Assembly (NCBI RefSeq): GCF_032854445.1
Contig: NC_088307.1
Span: 8,880,017 to 8,944,016, forward strand
Reading direction: 5' to 3'
Source: Liolophura sinensis
Taxonomy: Eukaryota; Mollusca; Polyplacophora; Chitonida; Chitonidae
DNA: 64,000 nucleotides
In this document: piece by piece, positions 33,301 to 46,499 of the stretch
Layout: every line of letters begins with the position of its first letter
Numbering within the stretch: position 1 is the first letter of the stretch
The notes under the pieces: generated by a model
Seen by the model: the letters and a program-made list of their open reading frames with translations, nothing else
Databases searched by the model: none
What the model was told of the DNA's origin: nothing
Translations under genes and position numbers: made by a program

Positions 33301-36300
33301 ACAATTATAGTCTGAGGTGTTTGAAGAAACATTTATAGTCTGAGGGTTGTGATAAAACAATTATAGTCTGATGAGTGATAAGAAAACAGTCTGAGAGTGT
33401 GAGAAGAAAACATTTAGTCTGAGAGTGTGATAAGAAGACTTATAGTCTGAGGTGTTTGAGGAAACAATTATAGTCTAAGAGTTGTGATAAAACAATTATA
33501 GTCTGATGAGTGTGATAAGAAAACAGTTAGTCTGAGAGTGTGATAAAAAAACTATTATAGTCTAAGGTGTTTTAAGAAACAGTTATAGTCTGAGGGTTGT
33601 GATAAAAGAGTTCTAGTCTGATGAGTGTGATAGGAAAACAGTCTGTTAAGTGTGATAAGAAAACAATTATAGTCTGAGGTGTTTGAAGAAACAATTATAG
33701 TCTGAGGTTTGTGATAAAACAATTATAGTCTGATGAGTGATAAGAAAACAGTCTGAGAGTGTGATAAGAAAACAATTATAGTCTGAGGTTTGTGATAAAA
33801 CAATTATAGTCTGATGAGTGTGATAAGAAAACATTTAGTCTGAGAGTGTGATAAGAAAACTATTATAATCTGAGGGTGTTTGAAGAAACAGTTATAGTCT
33901 GAGGGTTGTGATCTAACAATTATAGTCTGATGAGTGATAAGAAAACAGTTAGTCTGAGAGTGTGATAAGAAAACTATTATAGTCTGAGGTGTTTTGAAGA
34001 AACAATTATACCCTGATGAGTGTGATAAGAGAACAGTTAGTCTGAGAATGTGATAAGAAAACTATTATAGTCTGAGGGTGTTTTGAAGAAACAATTATAC
34101 CCTGATGAGTGTGATAAGAGAACAGTTAGTCTGAGAGTGTGATAAGAAAACAATTATAGTCTGAGGTGTTTGAGGAAACAATTATAGCCTGATGAGTGTG
34201 ATAAGAAAACAGTTAGTCTGAGAGTGTGATAAGAAAACAATTATAGTCTGAGGTGTTTGAAGAAACATTTATAGTCTGAGGGTTGTGATAAAACAATTAT
34301 AGTCTGATGAGTGATAAGAAAACTGTCTAAAAGGGTGATAAGAGAACAGTTAGTCTGAGAGTGTGATAAGAAAACAATTATAGTCTGAGGTGTTTTAGGA
34401 AACAATTATAGTCTAAGGGTTGTGATAAAACAATTATAGTCTGATGAGTGTGATAAGAGAACAGTTAGTCTGGGAGTGTGGTCAGAAAACAATTATATTC
34501 TGAGGGTTGTGATAAAACAATTATAGTTTGATGAGTGTGGTAAGAGAACAGTTAGTCTGAGAGTGTGATAAGAAAACAATTATAGTCTGAGGTGTTTGAA
34601 GAAACATTTATAGTCTGAGGGTTGTGATAAAACAATTATAGTCTGATGAGTGATAAGAAAACAGTCTGAGAGTGTGATAAGAAAACATTTAATCTGAGAG
34701 TGTGATAAGAAAACAATTATAGTCTGAGGTGTTTGAAGAAACATTTATAGTCTGAGGGTTGTGATAAAACAATTATAGTCTGATGAGTGATAAGAAAACA
34801 GTCTAAGAGTGTGAGAAGAAAACATTTAGTCTGAGAGTGTGATAAGAAAACTTATAGTCTGAGGTGTTTGAGGAAACAATTATAGTCTAAGAGTTGTGAT
34901 AAAACAATTATAGTCTGATGAGTGTGATAAGAGAACAGTTAGTCTGACAGTGTGATAAGAAAACAATTATAGTCTGAGGTGTTTGAGGAAACAATTATAG
35001 TCTAAGGGTTGTGATAAAACAATTATAGTCTGATGAGTGTGATAAGAAAACAGTTAGTCTGAGAGTGTGATAAAAAAACTATTATAGTCTAAGGTGTTTT
35101 AAGAAACAGCTATAGTCTGAGGGTTGTGATAAAAGAGTTCTAGTCTGATGAGTGTGATAGGAAAACAGTCTGTTAAGTGTGATAAGAAAACAATTATAGT
35201 CTGAGGTGTTTGAAGAAACAATTATAGTCTGAGGTTTGTGATAAAACAATTATAGTCTGATGAGTGATAAGAAAACAGTCTGAGAGTGTGATAAGAAAAC
35301 AATTATAGTCTGAGGTTTGTGATAAAACAATTATAGTCTGATGAGTGTGATAAGAAAACATTTAGTCTGAGAGTGTGATAAGAAAACTATTATAATCTGA
35401 GGGTGTTTGAAGAAACAGTTATAGTCTGAGGGTTGTGATCTAACAATTATAGTCTGATGAGTGATAAGAAAACAGTTAGTCTGAGAGTGTGATAAGAAAA
35501 CTATTATAGTCTGAGGTGTTTTGAAGAAACAATTATACCTTGATGAGTGTGATAAGAGAACAGTTAGTCTGAGAGTGGGATAAGAAAACTATTATAGTCT
35601 GAGGGTGTTTTGAAGAAACAATTATACCCTGATGAGTGTGATAAGAGAACAGTTAGTCTGAGAGTGTGATAAGAAAACAATTATAGTCTGAGGTGTTTGA
35701 GGAAACAATTATAGCCTGATGAGTGTGATAAGAAAACAGTTAGTCTGAGAGTGTGATAAGAAAACAATTATAGTCTGAGGTGTTTGAGGAAACAATTATA
35801 GCCTGATGAGTGTGATAAGAAAACAGTTAGTCTGAGAGCGTGATAAGAAAACAATTATAATCTGAGGTGTTTGAGGAAACAATTATAGCCTGATGGGTGT
35901 GATAAGAAAACAGTTAGTCTGAGAGCATGATAAGAAAACAATTATAGTCTGAGGTGTTTGAGGAAACAATTATAGTCTGATGAGTGTGATAAGAAAACAG
36001 TTAGTCTGAGAGTGTGATAAGAAAACAATTATAGTCTGAGGGTGTTTGAAGAAACAATTATAGTCTAAGGGTTGTGATAAAACAATTTTAGTCTGATGAG
36101 TGTGATAAGAAAACAGTTAGTCTGAGAGTGTGATAAGAAAACAAGTATAGTCTGAGGTGTTTGAGGAAACAATTATAGTCTGAGGGTTGTGATAAAACAA
36201 TTATAGTCTGATGAGTGTGATAAAAAAACAGTTAGTCTGGGAGTGTGATCAGAAAACAATTATATTCTGAGGGTTGTGATAAAACAATTATAGTTTGATG

Positions 36301-39300
36301 AGTGTGATAAGAGAACAGTTAGTCTGACAGTGTGATAAGAAACCAATTATAGTCTGAGGGTTGTGATAAAACAATTGTAGTCTGATGATTGATAAGAAAA
36401 CAGTTAGTCTGATAGGTGTAATAAGAAAACAATTATAGTCTGAGGTGTTTGAAGAAACAGTTATAGTCTGAGGGTTGTGATCTAACAATTATAGTCTGAT
36501 GAGTGATAAGAAAATTGTCTAAAAGGGTGATAAGAGAACAGTTAGTCTGAGAGTGTGATAAGAAAACAACTATAGTCTGAGGTGTTTTAGGAAACAATTA
36601 TAGTCTAAGGGTTGTGATAAAACAATTATAGTCTGATGAGTGTGATAAGAGAACAGTTAGTCTGAGAGTGTGATAAGAAAACAATTATAGTCTGAGGTGT
36701 TTGAAGAAACAGTTATTGTCTGAGGGTTGTGATAAAAGAGTTCTAGTCTGATGAGTGCAATAAGAAAACAGTTAGTCTGAGAGTGTGATAAAAAAACAAT
36801 TATAGTCTGAGGTGTTTGAAGAAACAGTTATAGTCTGTGGGTTGTGATAAAACAGTTATAGTCTGATGAGTGATAAGAAAACAGTCTGAGAGTGTGATAC
36901 GAAAACATTTAATCTGAGAGTGTGATAAGAAAACAATTATAGTCTGAGGTGTTTGAAGAAATATTTATAGTCTGAGGGTTGTGATAAAACAATTATAGTC
37001 TGATGAGTGATAAGAAAACAGTCTGAGAGTGTGATAAGAAAACATTTTATCTGAGAGTGTGATAAGAAAACTTATAGTCTGAGGTGTTTGAGGAAACAAT
37101 TATAGTCTAAGGGTTGTGATAAAACAATTATAGTCTGATGAGTGTCATAAGAGAACAGTTGGTCTGAGAGTGTGATAAGAAAACAATTATAGTCTGAGGT
37201 GTTTGAGGAAACAATTATAGTCTAAGGGTTGTGATAAAACAATTATAGTCTGATGAGTGTGATAAGAAAACAGTTAGTCTGAGAGTGTGATAAAAAAACT
37301 ATTATAGTCTAAGGTGTTTGAAGAAACAGTTATAGTCTGAGGGTTGTGCTAAAAGAGTTCTAGTCTAATGAGTGTGATAGGAAAACAGTCTGATAAGTGT
37401 GATAAGAAAACAATTATAGTCTGAGGTGTTTGAAGAAACAATTATAGTCTGAGGTTTGTGATAAAACAATTATAGTCTGATGAGTGATAAGAAAACAGTC
37501 TGAGAGTGTGATAAGAAAACATTTAATCTGAGAGTGTGATAAGAAAACTGTTATAGTCCGAGGGTGTTTGAAGAAACAATTATAGCCTGATGAGTGTGAT
37601 AAGGAAACAGTTAGTTTGAGAGTGTGATAAGAAACCAATTATAGTCTGAGGTGTTTGAGGAAACAATTATAGTCTAAGGGTTGTGATAAAACAATTATAG
37701 TCTGATGAGTGTGATAAAAAAAACAGTTAGTCTGAGAGTGTGATAAGAAAACAATTATAGTCTGAGGTGTTTGAGGAAACAATTATAGTCTGAGGGTTGT
37801 GATAAAACAATTATGGTCTGATGAGTGTGATAAGAAAACAATTATAGTCTGAGGTGTTTGAGGAAACAATTGTAGTCTAAGGGTTGTGATAACACAATTA
37901 TAGTCTGATGAGTGTGATAAGAGAACAGTTAGTCAGAGAGTGTGATAAGAAAACAATTATAGTCTGAGGTGTTTGACGAAACAATTATAGTCTGATGAGT
38001 GTGATAAGAGAACAGTTAGTCTGAGAGTGTGATAAGAAAACATTTAGTCTGAGAGAGTGATAAGAAAACATTTAGTCTGAGAGTGTGATAAAAAAACAAT
38101 TATAGTCTGAGGTGTTTGAAGAAACAGTTATAGTCTGAGGGTTGTGATAAAACAATTATAGTCTGATGAGTGTAATAAGAAAACAGTTAGTCTGAGAGTG
38201 TGATAAGAAAACATTTAGTCTGAGAGAGTGATAAGAAAACATTTAGTCTGAAAGTGTGATAAGAAAACTATTATAGTCTGAGGTGCTTGAGGAAAAAGTT
38301 ATAGTCTGATGAGTAATAAGAAAACAGTCTGAGAGGGTGATAAGAAAACATTTAATCTGAGAGTGTGATAAGAAAACTTATAGTCTGAGGGTGTTTGAAG
38401 AAACAATTATAGTCTAAGGGTTGTGATAAATCAATTATAGTCTGATGAGTGTGATAAGAAAACAGTTAGTCTGAGAGTGTGATAAGAAACCAATTATAGT
38501 CTGAGGTGTTTGAGGAAACAATTATAGTCTGAGGGTTGTGATGTAACAGTTATAGCCTGATGAGTGTGATAAGAAAACAATTATAGTCTGAGGTGTTTGA
38601 GGAAACAATTATAGTCTGAGGTTTGTGATAAAACAATTATAGTCTGATGAGTGATAAGAAAACAGTCTGAGAGTGTGATAAGAAAACAATTATAGTCTGA
38701 GGTTTGTGATAAAACAATTATAGTCTGATGAGTGTGATAAGAAAACAGTTAGTCTGGGAGTGTGATCAGAAAACAATTATATTCTGAGGTTTGTGATAAA
38801 ACAATTATAGTTTGATGAGTGTGGTAAGAGAACAGTTAGTCTGACAGTGTGATAAGAAACCAATTATAGTCTGAGGGTTGTGATAAAACAATTATAGTCT
38901 GATGAGTGATAAGAAAACAGTTAGTCTGATAAGTGTAATAAGAAAACAATTATAGTCTGAGGTGTTTGAAGAAACAGTTATAGTCTGAGGGTTGTGATCT
39001 AACAATTATAGTCTGATGAGTGATAAGAAAACTGTCTAAAAGGGTGATAAGAGAACAGTTAGTCTGAGAGTGTGATAAGAAAACAATTATAGTCTGAGGT
39101 GTTTGAGGAAACAATTATAGTCTAAGGGTTGTGATAAAACAATTATAGTCTGATGAGTGTGATAGGAGAACAGTTAGTCTGAGAGTGTCATAAGAAAACA
39201 ATTATAGTCTGAGGTGTTTGAAGAAACAGTTATAGTCTGAGGGTTGTGATAAAAGAGTTCTAGTCTGATGAGTGCAATAAGAAAACAGTTAGTCTGAGAG

Positions 39301-42085
39301 TGTGATAAGAAAACAATTATAGTCTGAGGTGTTTGAAGAAACAGTTATAGTCTGTGGGTTGTGATAAAACAGTTATAGTCTGATGAGTGATAAGAAAACA
39401 GTCTGAGAGTGTGATAAGAAAACATTTAATCTGAGAGTGTGATAAGAAAACAATTATAGTCTGAGGTGTTTGAAGAAACATTTATAGTCTGAGGGTTGTG
39501 ATAAAACAATTATAGTCTGATGAGTGATAAGAAAACAGTCTGAGAGTGTGATAAGAAAACATTTAGTCTGAGAGTGTGATAAGAAAACTTATAGTCTAAG
39601 GTGTTTGAGGAAACAATTATAATCTAAGGGTTGTGATAAAACAATTATAGTCTGATGAGTGTCATAAGAGAACAGTTAGTCTGAGAGTGTGATAAGAAAA
39701 CAATTATAGTCTGAGGTGTTTGAGGAAACAATTAAAGTCTAAGGGTTGTGATAAAACAATTATAGTCTGATGAGTGTGATAAGAAAACAGTTAGTCTGAG
39801 AGTGTGATAAAAAAACTATTATAGTCTAAGGTGTTTGAAGAAACAGTTATAGTCTGAGGGTTGTGCTAAAAGAGTTCTAGTCTAATGAGTGTGATAGGAA
39901 AACAGTCTGATAAGTGTGATAAGAAAACAATTATAGTCTGAGGTGTTTGAAGAAACAATTATAGTCTGAGGTTTGTGATAAAACAATTATAGTCTGATGA
40001 GTGATAAGAAAACAGTCTGAGAGTGTGATAAGAAAACATTTAATCTGAGAGTATGATAAGAAAACTGTTATAGTCTGAGGGTGTTTGAAGAAACAATTAT
40101 AGCCTGATGAGTGTGATAAGGAAACAGTTAGTTTGAGAGTGTGATAAGAAACCAATTATAGTCTGAGGTGTTTGAGGAAACAATTATAGTCTAAGGGTTG
40201 TGATAAAACAATTATAGTCTGATGAGTGTGATAAGAAAACAGTTAGTCTGAGAGTGTGATAAGAAAACAATTATAGTCTGAGGTGTTTGAGGAAACAATT
40301 ATAGTCTGAGGGTTGTGATAAAACAATTATGGTCTGATGAGTGTGATAAGAAAACAATTATAGTCTGAGGTGTTTGAGGAAACAATTATAGTCTAAGGGT
40401 TGTGATAACACAATTATAGTCTGATGAGTGTGATAAGAGAACAGTTAGTCAGAGAGTGTGATAAGAAAACAATTATAGTCTGAGGTGTTTGACGAAACAA
40501 TTATAGTCTGATGAGTGTGATAAGAGAACAGTTAGTCTGAGAGTGTGATAAGAAAACATATAGTCTGAGAGAGTGATAAGAAAACATGTAGTCTGAGAGT
40601 GTGATAAAAAAAAAATTTTTAGTCTAAGGTGTTTGAAGAAACAGTTATAGTCTGAGGGTTGTGATAAAACAATTATTGTCTGATGAGTGTAATAAGAAAA
40701 CAGTTAGTCTGAGAGTGTGATAAGAAAACAGTTAGTCTGAGAGAGTGATAAGAAAACATTTAGTCTGAGAGTGTGATATGAAAACTATTATAGTCTGGGG
40801 TGTTTGAGGAAACAGTTATAGTCTGATGAGTGATAAGAAAACAGTCTGAGAGGGTGATAAGAAAACATTTAATCTGAGAGTGTGATAAGAAAACTTATAG
40901 TCTGAGGGTGTTTGAAGAAACAATTATAGTCTAAGGGTTGTGATAAATCAAATATAGTCTGATGAGTGTGATAAGAAAACAGTTAGTCTGAGAGTGTGAT
41001 AAGAAAACAATTATAGTCTGAGGTGTTTGAGGAAACAATTATAGTCTGAGGGTTGTGATGTAACAGTTATAGCCTGATGAGTGTGATAAGAAAACAATTA
41101 TAGTCTGAGGTGTTTGAGGAAACAATTATAGTCTGAGGTTTGTGATAAAACAATTATAGTCTGATGAGTGATAAGAAAACAGTCTGAGAGTGTGATAAGA
41201 AAACAATTATAGTCTGAGGTTTGTGATAAAACAATTATAGTCTGATGAGTGTGATAAGAAAACATTTAATCTGAGAGTGTGATAAGAAAACTATTATAGT
41301 CTGCGGTGTTTGAAGAAACAGTTATAGTCTGTGGGTTGTGATAAAAGAGTTATAGTCTGATGAGTGTGATAAGAAAACAGTTAGTCTGATAGGTGTGATA
41401 AGAAAACATTTAGTCTGAGAGAGTGATAAGAAAACATTTAGTGTGAGGTGTTTGAAGAAACAATTATATTCTGAGGGTTGTGATAAAACAATTATGGTCT
41501 GATGAGTGTGATAAGAAAACAATTATAGTCTGAGGTGTTTGAAGAAACATTTATAGTCTGAGGGTTGTGATCTAACAATTGTAGTCTGATGAGTGATAAG
41601 AAAGCAATCTGAGAGGGTGATAAGAAAACATTTAATCTGAGAGTGTGATAAGAAAACTTATAGTCTGAGGGTGTTTGAAGAAACAATTATAGTCTAAGGG
41701 TTGTGATAAAACAATTATAGTCTGATGAGTGTGATAAGAGAACAGTTAGTCTGAGAGTGTGATAAGAAACCAATTATAGTCTGAGGTGTTTGAGGAAACA
41801 ATTATAGCTTGAGGTGTGTGATAAGAAACAATTATAGTCTGAGGTGTTTGAGGAAACAGTTATAGCCTGAGGTGTTTCATAAAACAATAATAGTCTGAGG
41901 TGTTTGAGGAAACAATTATAGTCTGAGGTGTTTGAGGAAACAATTATAGCTCGAGGTGTGTGATAAGAAACAAATATAGTCTGAGGTGTTGGATTAGAAA
42001 CAATTATAGTCTGAGGTGTTTGAGGAAACAATTATAGCCTGAGGTGTGTGAAAAGAAACAAATATAGTCTGAGATGTATGATAAG

Positions 42086-42583
42086 AAATCAAGTTATAAA
42101 CTGAGGCAGGCTTCAGAGTGTTCTTATATTTCTTTTATTTTCCTATGTTTCTCACAACCTCCTCTATTTTCCTATATTTGCTTAAAAATCCTGTATATCC
42201 TATATTTTTGCCGAAACCAGCTCAAAATCCACTGTCATCGTCAACTTTTTTGCTGCTTTTTAATTTGCCTGTGGACTATCAGGAGCTTATGTCATACCCA
42301 TCACATTTGCATAATTTTATTTTTTTTAACAACATTTATAGGAAATGAGAGCAATACTTGTACTATAATAGTACTTTACTAATCTTGTCTTCATGTAACA
42401 GTTTCTAACATTAGGGGGTTAGAGCATTTAAACCCAAATTCAACTTACAAATTTGACAATTCCTGTCTTAGTCTTCAATGTTGAGTTAAATGTTAAGGCT
42501 GGTATCTGATATATATAAAGCATAATGACATGAGGGAAATATCCCATAGGTGTGTGTTAATTACTGAAAATGTTAATCAGTAT
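42086..42583. other. no gene seen; pyrimidine-rich
   Basis: TTTTATTTTCCTATGT-like T-rich stretch next to the array, then ordinary AT-rich sequence. Open frames of up to 102 codons are low-complexity and unrecognised. Confidence 0.4.
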
Positions 42584-43290
42584 TAAAGGAGAAGAAAACC
42601 TTAAAAAATGACACTAAAGGCTGAAAAGAGCACATGTTTTTTTCTATCTGGTGGTGCCTGCTGCATAATTTTGCCATTTTTCCTCACCATACAGCCTGAA
42701 AACAGCAAAGTTGGCATAAATAGCTGATAGGGCTGATACAAGTGCATCTGATGCCAAGGACAAAGGGTGAATCTACGGTCGCAAATATGGCAGTACCGGA
42801 AGCAGGGCGGTGGATGGGTGTAGGTTGGTCTATGGTTATACCAGCTAAATTAGGAGGGTCCCGAGCAGGGGTTGTCCTAGATATGGCCTCTGAAATGACT
42901 AACCTAAATAGGGATTTGTATAAGCAGGTAGCTGCCAGCTACACAGTGACAAGTAGTATCAACTTAAGTGGAGCTTTCCCTGTGGGTAGCTGTGTGGGTG
43001 AGGTAGTTAAGGACTTTAAGATTGAGATCTGGGTGATCCATATGTATTGGATGTTGTGGTTGCTTTTGTTAGAGATCCTATTTTGCTGGGATTTAATTTC
43101 CTCACGGCTCATGGTTGTGTGATTGATCTGCATCGGATTGTATTGGTGTTAAAGGAGAAGAAAACTTAAAAACATGAAACTATATTTCACATTTTTTTCT
43201 ATCTGGTGGTGCCTGCTGCATAACTTTGCGATTTTTCCTTGCCATACAGGTAAAGCCTAAAAACAGTAAATCTGGCACAAATCGCTGAGT
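42584..43290 (+). repeat. dispersed repeat with flanking direct repeats
   Basis: Direct repeats at about 42584-42728 and 43151-43290 (TTAAAGGAGAAGAAAAC, TTTTTTTCTATCTGGTGGTG and CCTGCTGCATAA blocks) flank a core that is the sense copy of the 2262-2648 element. The direct repeats are diverged from each other. Confidence 0.75.
42742..43160 (+). pseudogene. retroviral-type aspartic protease relic, copy B
   Basis: The 126-codon frame 42742-43122 has LDMASEMTNLNRDLYKQV (decayed DTGAS region). The second signature, ILLGFNFLTAHGCVIDL, is in the next frame at about 43076-43126. The frame break is shared with copy A at 2.3 kb, so the family spread after the damage or the damaged copy was the one amplified. 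Identification is by motif. Confidence 0.55.
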
Positions 43291-44040
43291 CCATCGCGTT
43301 TTCCATCTTTAACACTCTGTAATTTATGCTGGGGGTGTGTTTCCTCTCAGCCAATGAGAGTTGTTAAAACTGCCGGCTTGTTCGTGTGAACTCTGAACCT
43401 ATGTCCTACATTCCGGTTTCCCAATCGTCAAGCAGAAAATGAACTGTAATGTTCGCAACCTTCAGGGAAGAAGAGTTCTATTGGAAATGTACGGACTGCA
43501 CTTCGGCGGTTTCCGACGGCAGTTCTCCTCCTAACACCGAAGACTTCAGGACTAGTTCTGAGGCAAAATGGAGTGGGCCACAACGGATGTTGGCACTGAC
43601 TTTATTTATAATTTATCAACTTGAGGTACACATTAGAATTTTTTTTATGGCATGCACCTGCGAGGAAAAGCATACTCTTTTCAGTGGTATTTGATTGATA
43701 TTTAAATTATCTTTTCCTGTAAGATAAATGCGTATGGTGAGAGTCGTATTTCAAAAAGTGTACTAAACGCACAGGTACATATATTAAGCTCATGTTTTTA
43801 CCTACACATAAACCACAATAACAACAAGGTGCGTGATTGATAATGTGTTATATGCCTGCTAATTGCAATCAGTTACAAAAGTAACGACCTACTTCATGTG
43901 TATTCTATGTACAACTGTATGCTTCCTTTTTCCTGCAGTGAGCTCAAATTTTGCATACAAGGACACAAGGGTCATGTTGTGTCCTTGATACCTTAATTGT
44001 AACGTAAATTGCAAAATTCATGACTTTGTTCCCATTGTGC
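43291..44040. other. no gene confirmed; promoter-like patch
   Basis: A CpG-containing patch at 43290-43600 has a CCAATGAG and an 81-codon frame (43449-43694) rich in S, P and charged residues that I do not recognise. The rest is AT-rich. Confidence 0.3.
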
Positions 44041-44115
44041 TTTATTTAATTATTTATTTACTTGATTTTTGATGCCACATTCAAGAATTCTTCAAACTTG
44101 TATGAGGCATTTTTG
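44040..44115 (-). mobile_element. degenerate SINE family A tail, minus strand
   Basis: ATTTATTTACTTGATTTTTG, then CATTCAAGAATTCTTCAAAC and TTGTATGAGGC match the complement of the SINE 3' end with many substitutions. Confidence 0.55.
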
Positions 44116-44149
44116 AAAGGCCATCATGTGTGTTCTAAGTAAAGAATAA

Positions 44150-44220
44150 ATCTGAGGTGTGTAATACAAACACAATAATAATCTGATGTTTGATTAATGA
44201 TGTAAAATGACTATTATCAA
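44150..44220 (+). repeat. orphan degenerate satellite monomers
   Basis: AATCTGAGGTGTGTAATACA and AATAATAATCTGATGTTTGA resemble two consecutive monomers of the giant array, 2 kb beyond its end. Confidence 0.5.
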
Positions 44221-44627
44221 CAGTTATGCAGTGCAGGTCGTTAGTACGATCGGATACTTATACACTTAAAAAATGAACAGTATATACACTGAATATCCTT
44301 TTATTTATTTATTTTTTTTTTTGGACAGCCTAATTAATGGGTCAGAATGACTTCATGATGTTTTTCGACTCACCTTTTTATGGTACATTTTCAGCCACTT
44401 AAAGTACTGACCTTTGTCACTCTTGTCTAATATTTTCTTAGAAGTACTTCTGAGAGTGCCTGGATTTGCTCACAGTTTTAAACAGTTAGACATTAAACTG
44501 TTTCTACAGTAGACGTCATGTAAACACATTTATGCCAGGTCATTCTAATACCTCCCAAGTAATAAGACGGATCTTAATTTAAAAACTACTTATGTAAGAT
44601 CATGATGCACAAACTGGCCTAGTTTGC

Positions 44628-44840
44628 TTCGGTGGCCTAATGGGTAGGGCGTCCGTATCAAAGTCAGGAGACTCAGGATCAAAACCGGGTCGGGTCATAC
44701 CAAAGATTTTTTAAAATAGACTCATCCTGCCACAAGAAGACACAGTATATGTACATACACCTATAATGATTCCACATCGTCATATAACTGAAAACTTGTT
44801 AAGTATGAGGTTAAATCCCGAGCATACATACATACATTAA
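44628..44840 (+). mobile_element. SINE family B
   Basis: Head GGTGGCCTAATGGGTAGGGC, box B GGATCAAAACCGGGTCGGGT, then CCTGCCACAAGAAGACACAG, and 3' end GTTAAGTATGAGGTTAAATC with a CATA-repeat tail. Confidence 0.82.
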
Positions 44841-45175
44841 CTGGCTTAATGAAATTCGGTAAGTTTATTTCACGATGAATTTACAACAGGGTTCTGATAT
44901 TTGATGAAACGTATAGGGTGCATTGAAGTCATATGCCTTCATAAATAATAAACATGAAAAAAGTTGTTGTCACAGTTAGGGATTCCTCATGCATTCAGTT
45001 TTTCAACGTTTATCAATAAAGAGTTCAAACATGAAACTCCCCGGTTAAATCTATGTGAAATAGTTTATGCATTAGCTTGTGGTTGCTGTCACAACAAGAT
45101 AACTTTCGGATCAAAGAAAGCTCCTGAGTCATTGTGCTGCGCTGACATGGGAACCAAGGGCACAAGTGAATGCAG

Positions 45176-45210
45176 ACCCCCAGACCCCCCCCCCCACCCC
45201 CCCCCCAGCC
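45176..45210 (+). repeat. poly-C tract
   Basis: Two C runs of about ten or more separated by single A bases; on the minus strand it is a G tract able in principle to form a quadruplex. Confidence 0.85.
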
Positions 45211-45978
45211 GAAGTTTTACACGTACAGGAAATGTGCTGTTGTCTAGTGATAATGGAGGCACTTGTCTTCCAATCACTTACTTGATTTTACTTGTTCCTG
45301 TTGTTATGTTATCATCAACTTGATCGAGTAACAATGAGCGTTTGTGCGGGAGACTTGTCTGTTTATTTTCCTCCGTCACCCTTAGTTTTTCCCCGTCACA
45401 TGATGATGTGACATATGACCTACGTGTAAACAAAAGCACGTGTAACATGCACGTGGAGTATGGTACATTACATTCCCCCTTTCACAAGTAAGAACAGTTC
45501 TTTGAATCAGTATGAATTTTAAATGCACTAAAACTGAATTTAAAATTGTATGTCTGTATATCTGAAATGAAACAACATTACCTTGAATTTCCTTTCACAT
45601 AAAATAGTTTGAAACAATATCGAATTCAAACTTATGAAATTGAACTCGAAAGGAATGTTGTTCATCTGAAATGAAACATCATTGTCTTTCGCATAAATTG
45701 TCAATGGCTTCCAGAGTCTCTCAATCATTTCACTAAACAGATTTATAGACTGAATTAAACTCGTTTAAAATCTTTGGCTGTCACTATCCAAATCCTTGGA
45801 ACGGTTTAGGGTGATTTTTTCTTACTGTGGATATGTTGTTGTTCTAAACCTTCAATAACATAAATCTCGTCTACTGCTGATTTGTCTCTCACAGAAAATG
45901 GCGCTGTAAATGTTCCTTTACGCTTGATTTCATATCTACAAGGGCCATACATTATCTTCCAGTTGCTGGCTTCAGTGG

Positions 45979-46182
45979 CTATGGCCGTCCTAGTTTAGTG
46001 TACAGACTGACGGGAATGACAGTATCATTTGCGCCCGTATCAAGTTTAAATGTAGTCACATATTCGTTCATTTTGACGTCGGCTATCCATGGAGTGTTTT
46101 TGGTGTTTCCAATGTTGTCAATCGCCGAAATTCCACCAAGACACAAATCCACATCATCACTACAGTTGCTAGCTGCACTCAC
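45979..46182 (-). pseudogene. gypsy-type aspartic protease N-terminal part
   Basis: 67 codons with FKLDTGANDTVIPVSLYTKL, an intact DTGA active-site motif of retropepsins. The C-terminal half with the second signature is not in frame. Confidence 0.78.
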
Positions 46183-46184
46183 TT

Positions 46185-46330
46185 GATGAAGTGCACTCTA
46201 TGACCTCTTTTCATACAAATGTTGCAAGTCATCATAAGCTTGTCAGTTCACCCTTGAGTGAGGATAATTTAGACACCCGCTACAATTTCGGCACTGTGTG
46301 GGTTTGCTGTCTTAAGGCTGTTTGTTTGAT
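46185..46330 (-). pseudogene. remnant of gag zinc knuckles
   Basis: Minus-strand frames contain CRNC...HPHSR-like (QCRNCSGCLNYPHSRVN) and TCNICMKRGH, the spacing of tandem CCHC knuckles in gypsy gag, but in two frames and with stops between them. Confidence 0.55.
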
Positions 46331-46499
46331 ATATTTTTACCTGATTTCTCTTTTCGTTTTTGGTAGTGATGTTTTCCTTTATTTTGACCCTTGTATACTC
46401 TGTCTACTGAAGAACTAGGTTGGAAAATGTCCCATTGTTTCTGGACAGTTTCTCTTTGCCTGACCAGGGTTATTTCTTTCTCCTGTGTCAGTTCTGAAT

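Larger units (their letters stand above)
25290..42085 (+). repeat. giant satellite array, about 16.8 kb, 28-31-nt monomers
   Basis: Uninterrupted succession of related monomers built on TTATAGTCTGAG. Four main types recur: ...GGTTGTGATAAAACAA, ...GATGAGTGTGATAAGAAAAC, TTAGTCTGAGAGTGTGATAA, and ...GGTGTTTGAAGAAACAA. Runs of four types form local blocks of roughly 115 nt. Above that are regional higher-order repeats: about 2.0 and 1.75 kb at 25.8-31.2 kb, about 1.4-1.5 kb at 31.5-36 kb, and about 2.5 kb at 36.5-41.7 kb. The last few hundred bases are simpler (GAGGTGTTTGAGGAAACAAT). The plus strand is poor in C. Minus-strand open frames are artefacts of the repeat. Confidence 0.96.

Noticed and set aside
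31121-42031. Minus-strand frames rich in SDYNCFLITP inside the giant array
   Set aside because: By-products of a C-poor satellite; they begin and end wherever monomer phase changes.
25290-42085. Possible CRISPR-like array
   Set aside because: No unique spacers between constant repeats; all sequence is diverged monomer. The context is eukaryotic.
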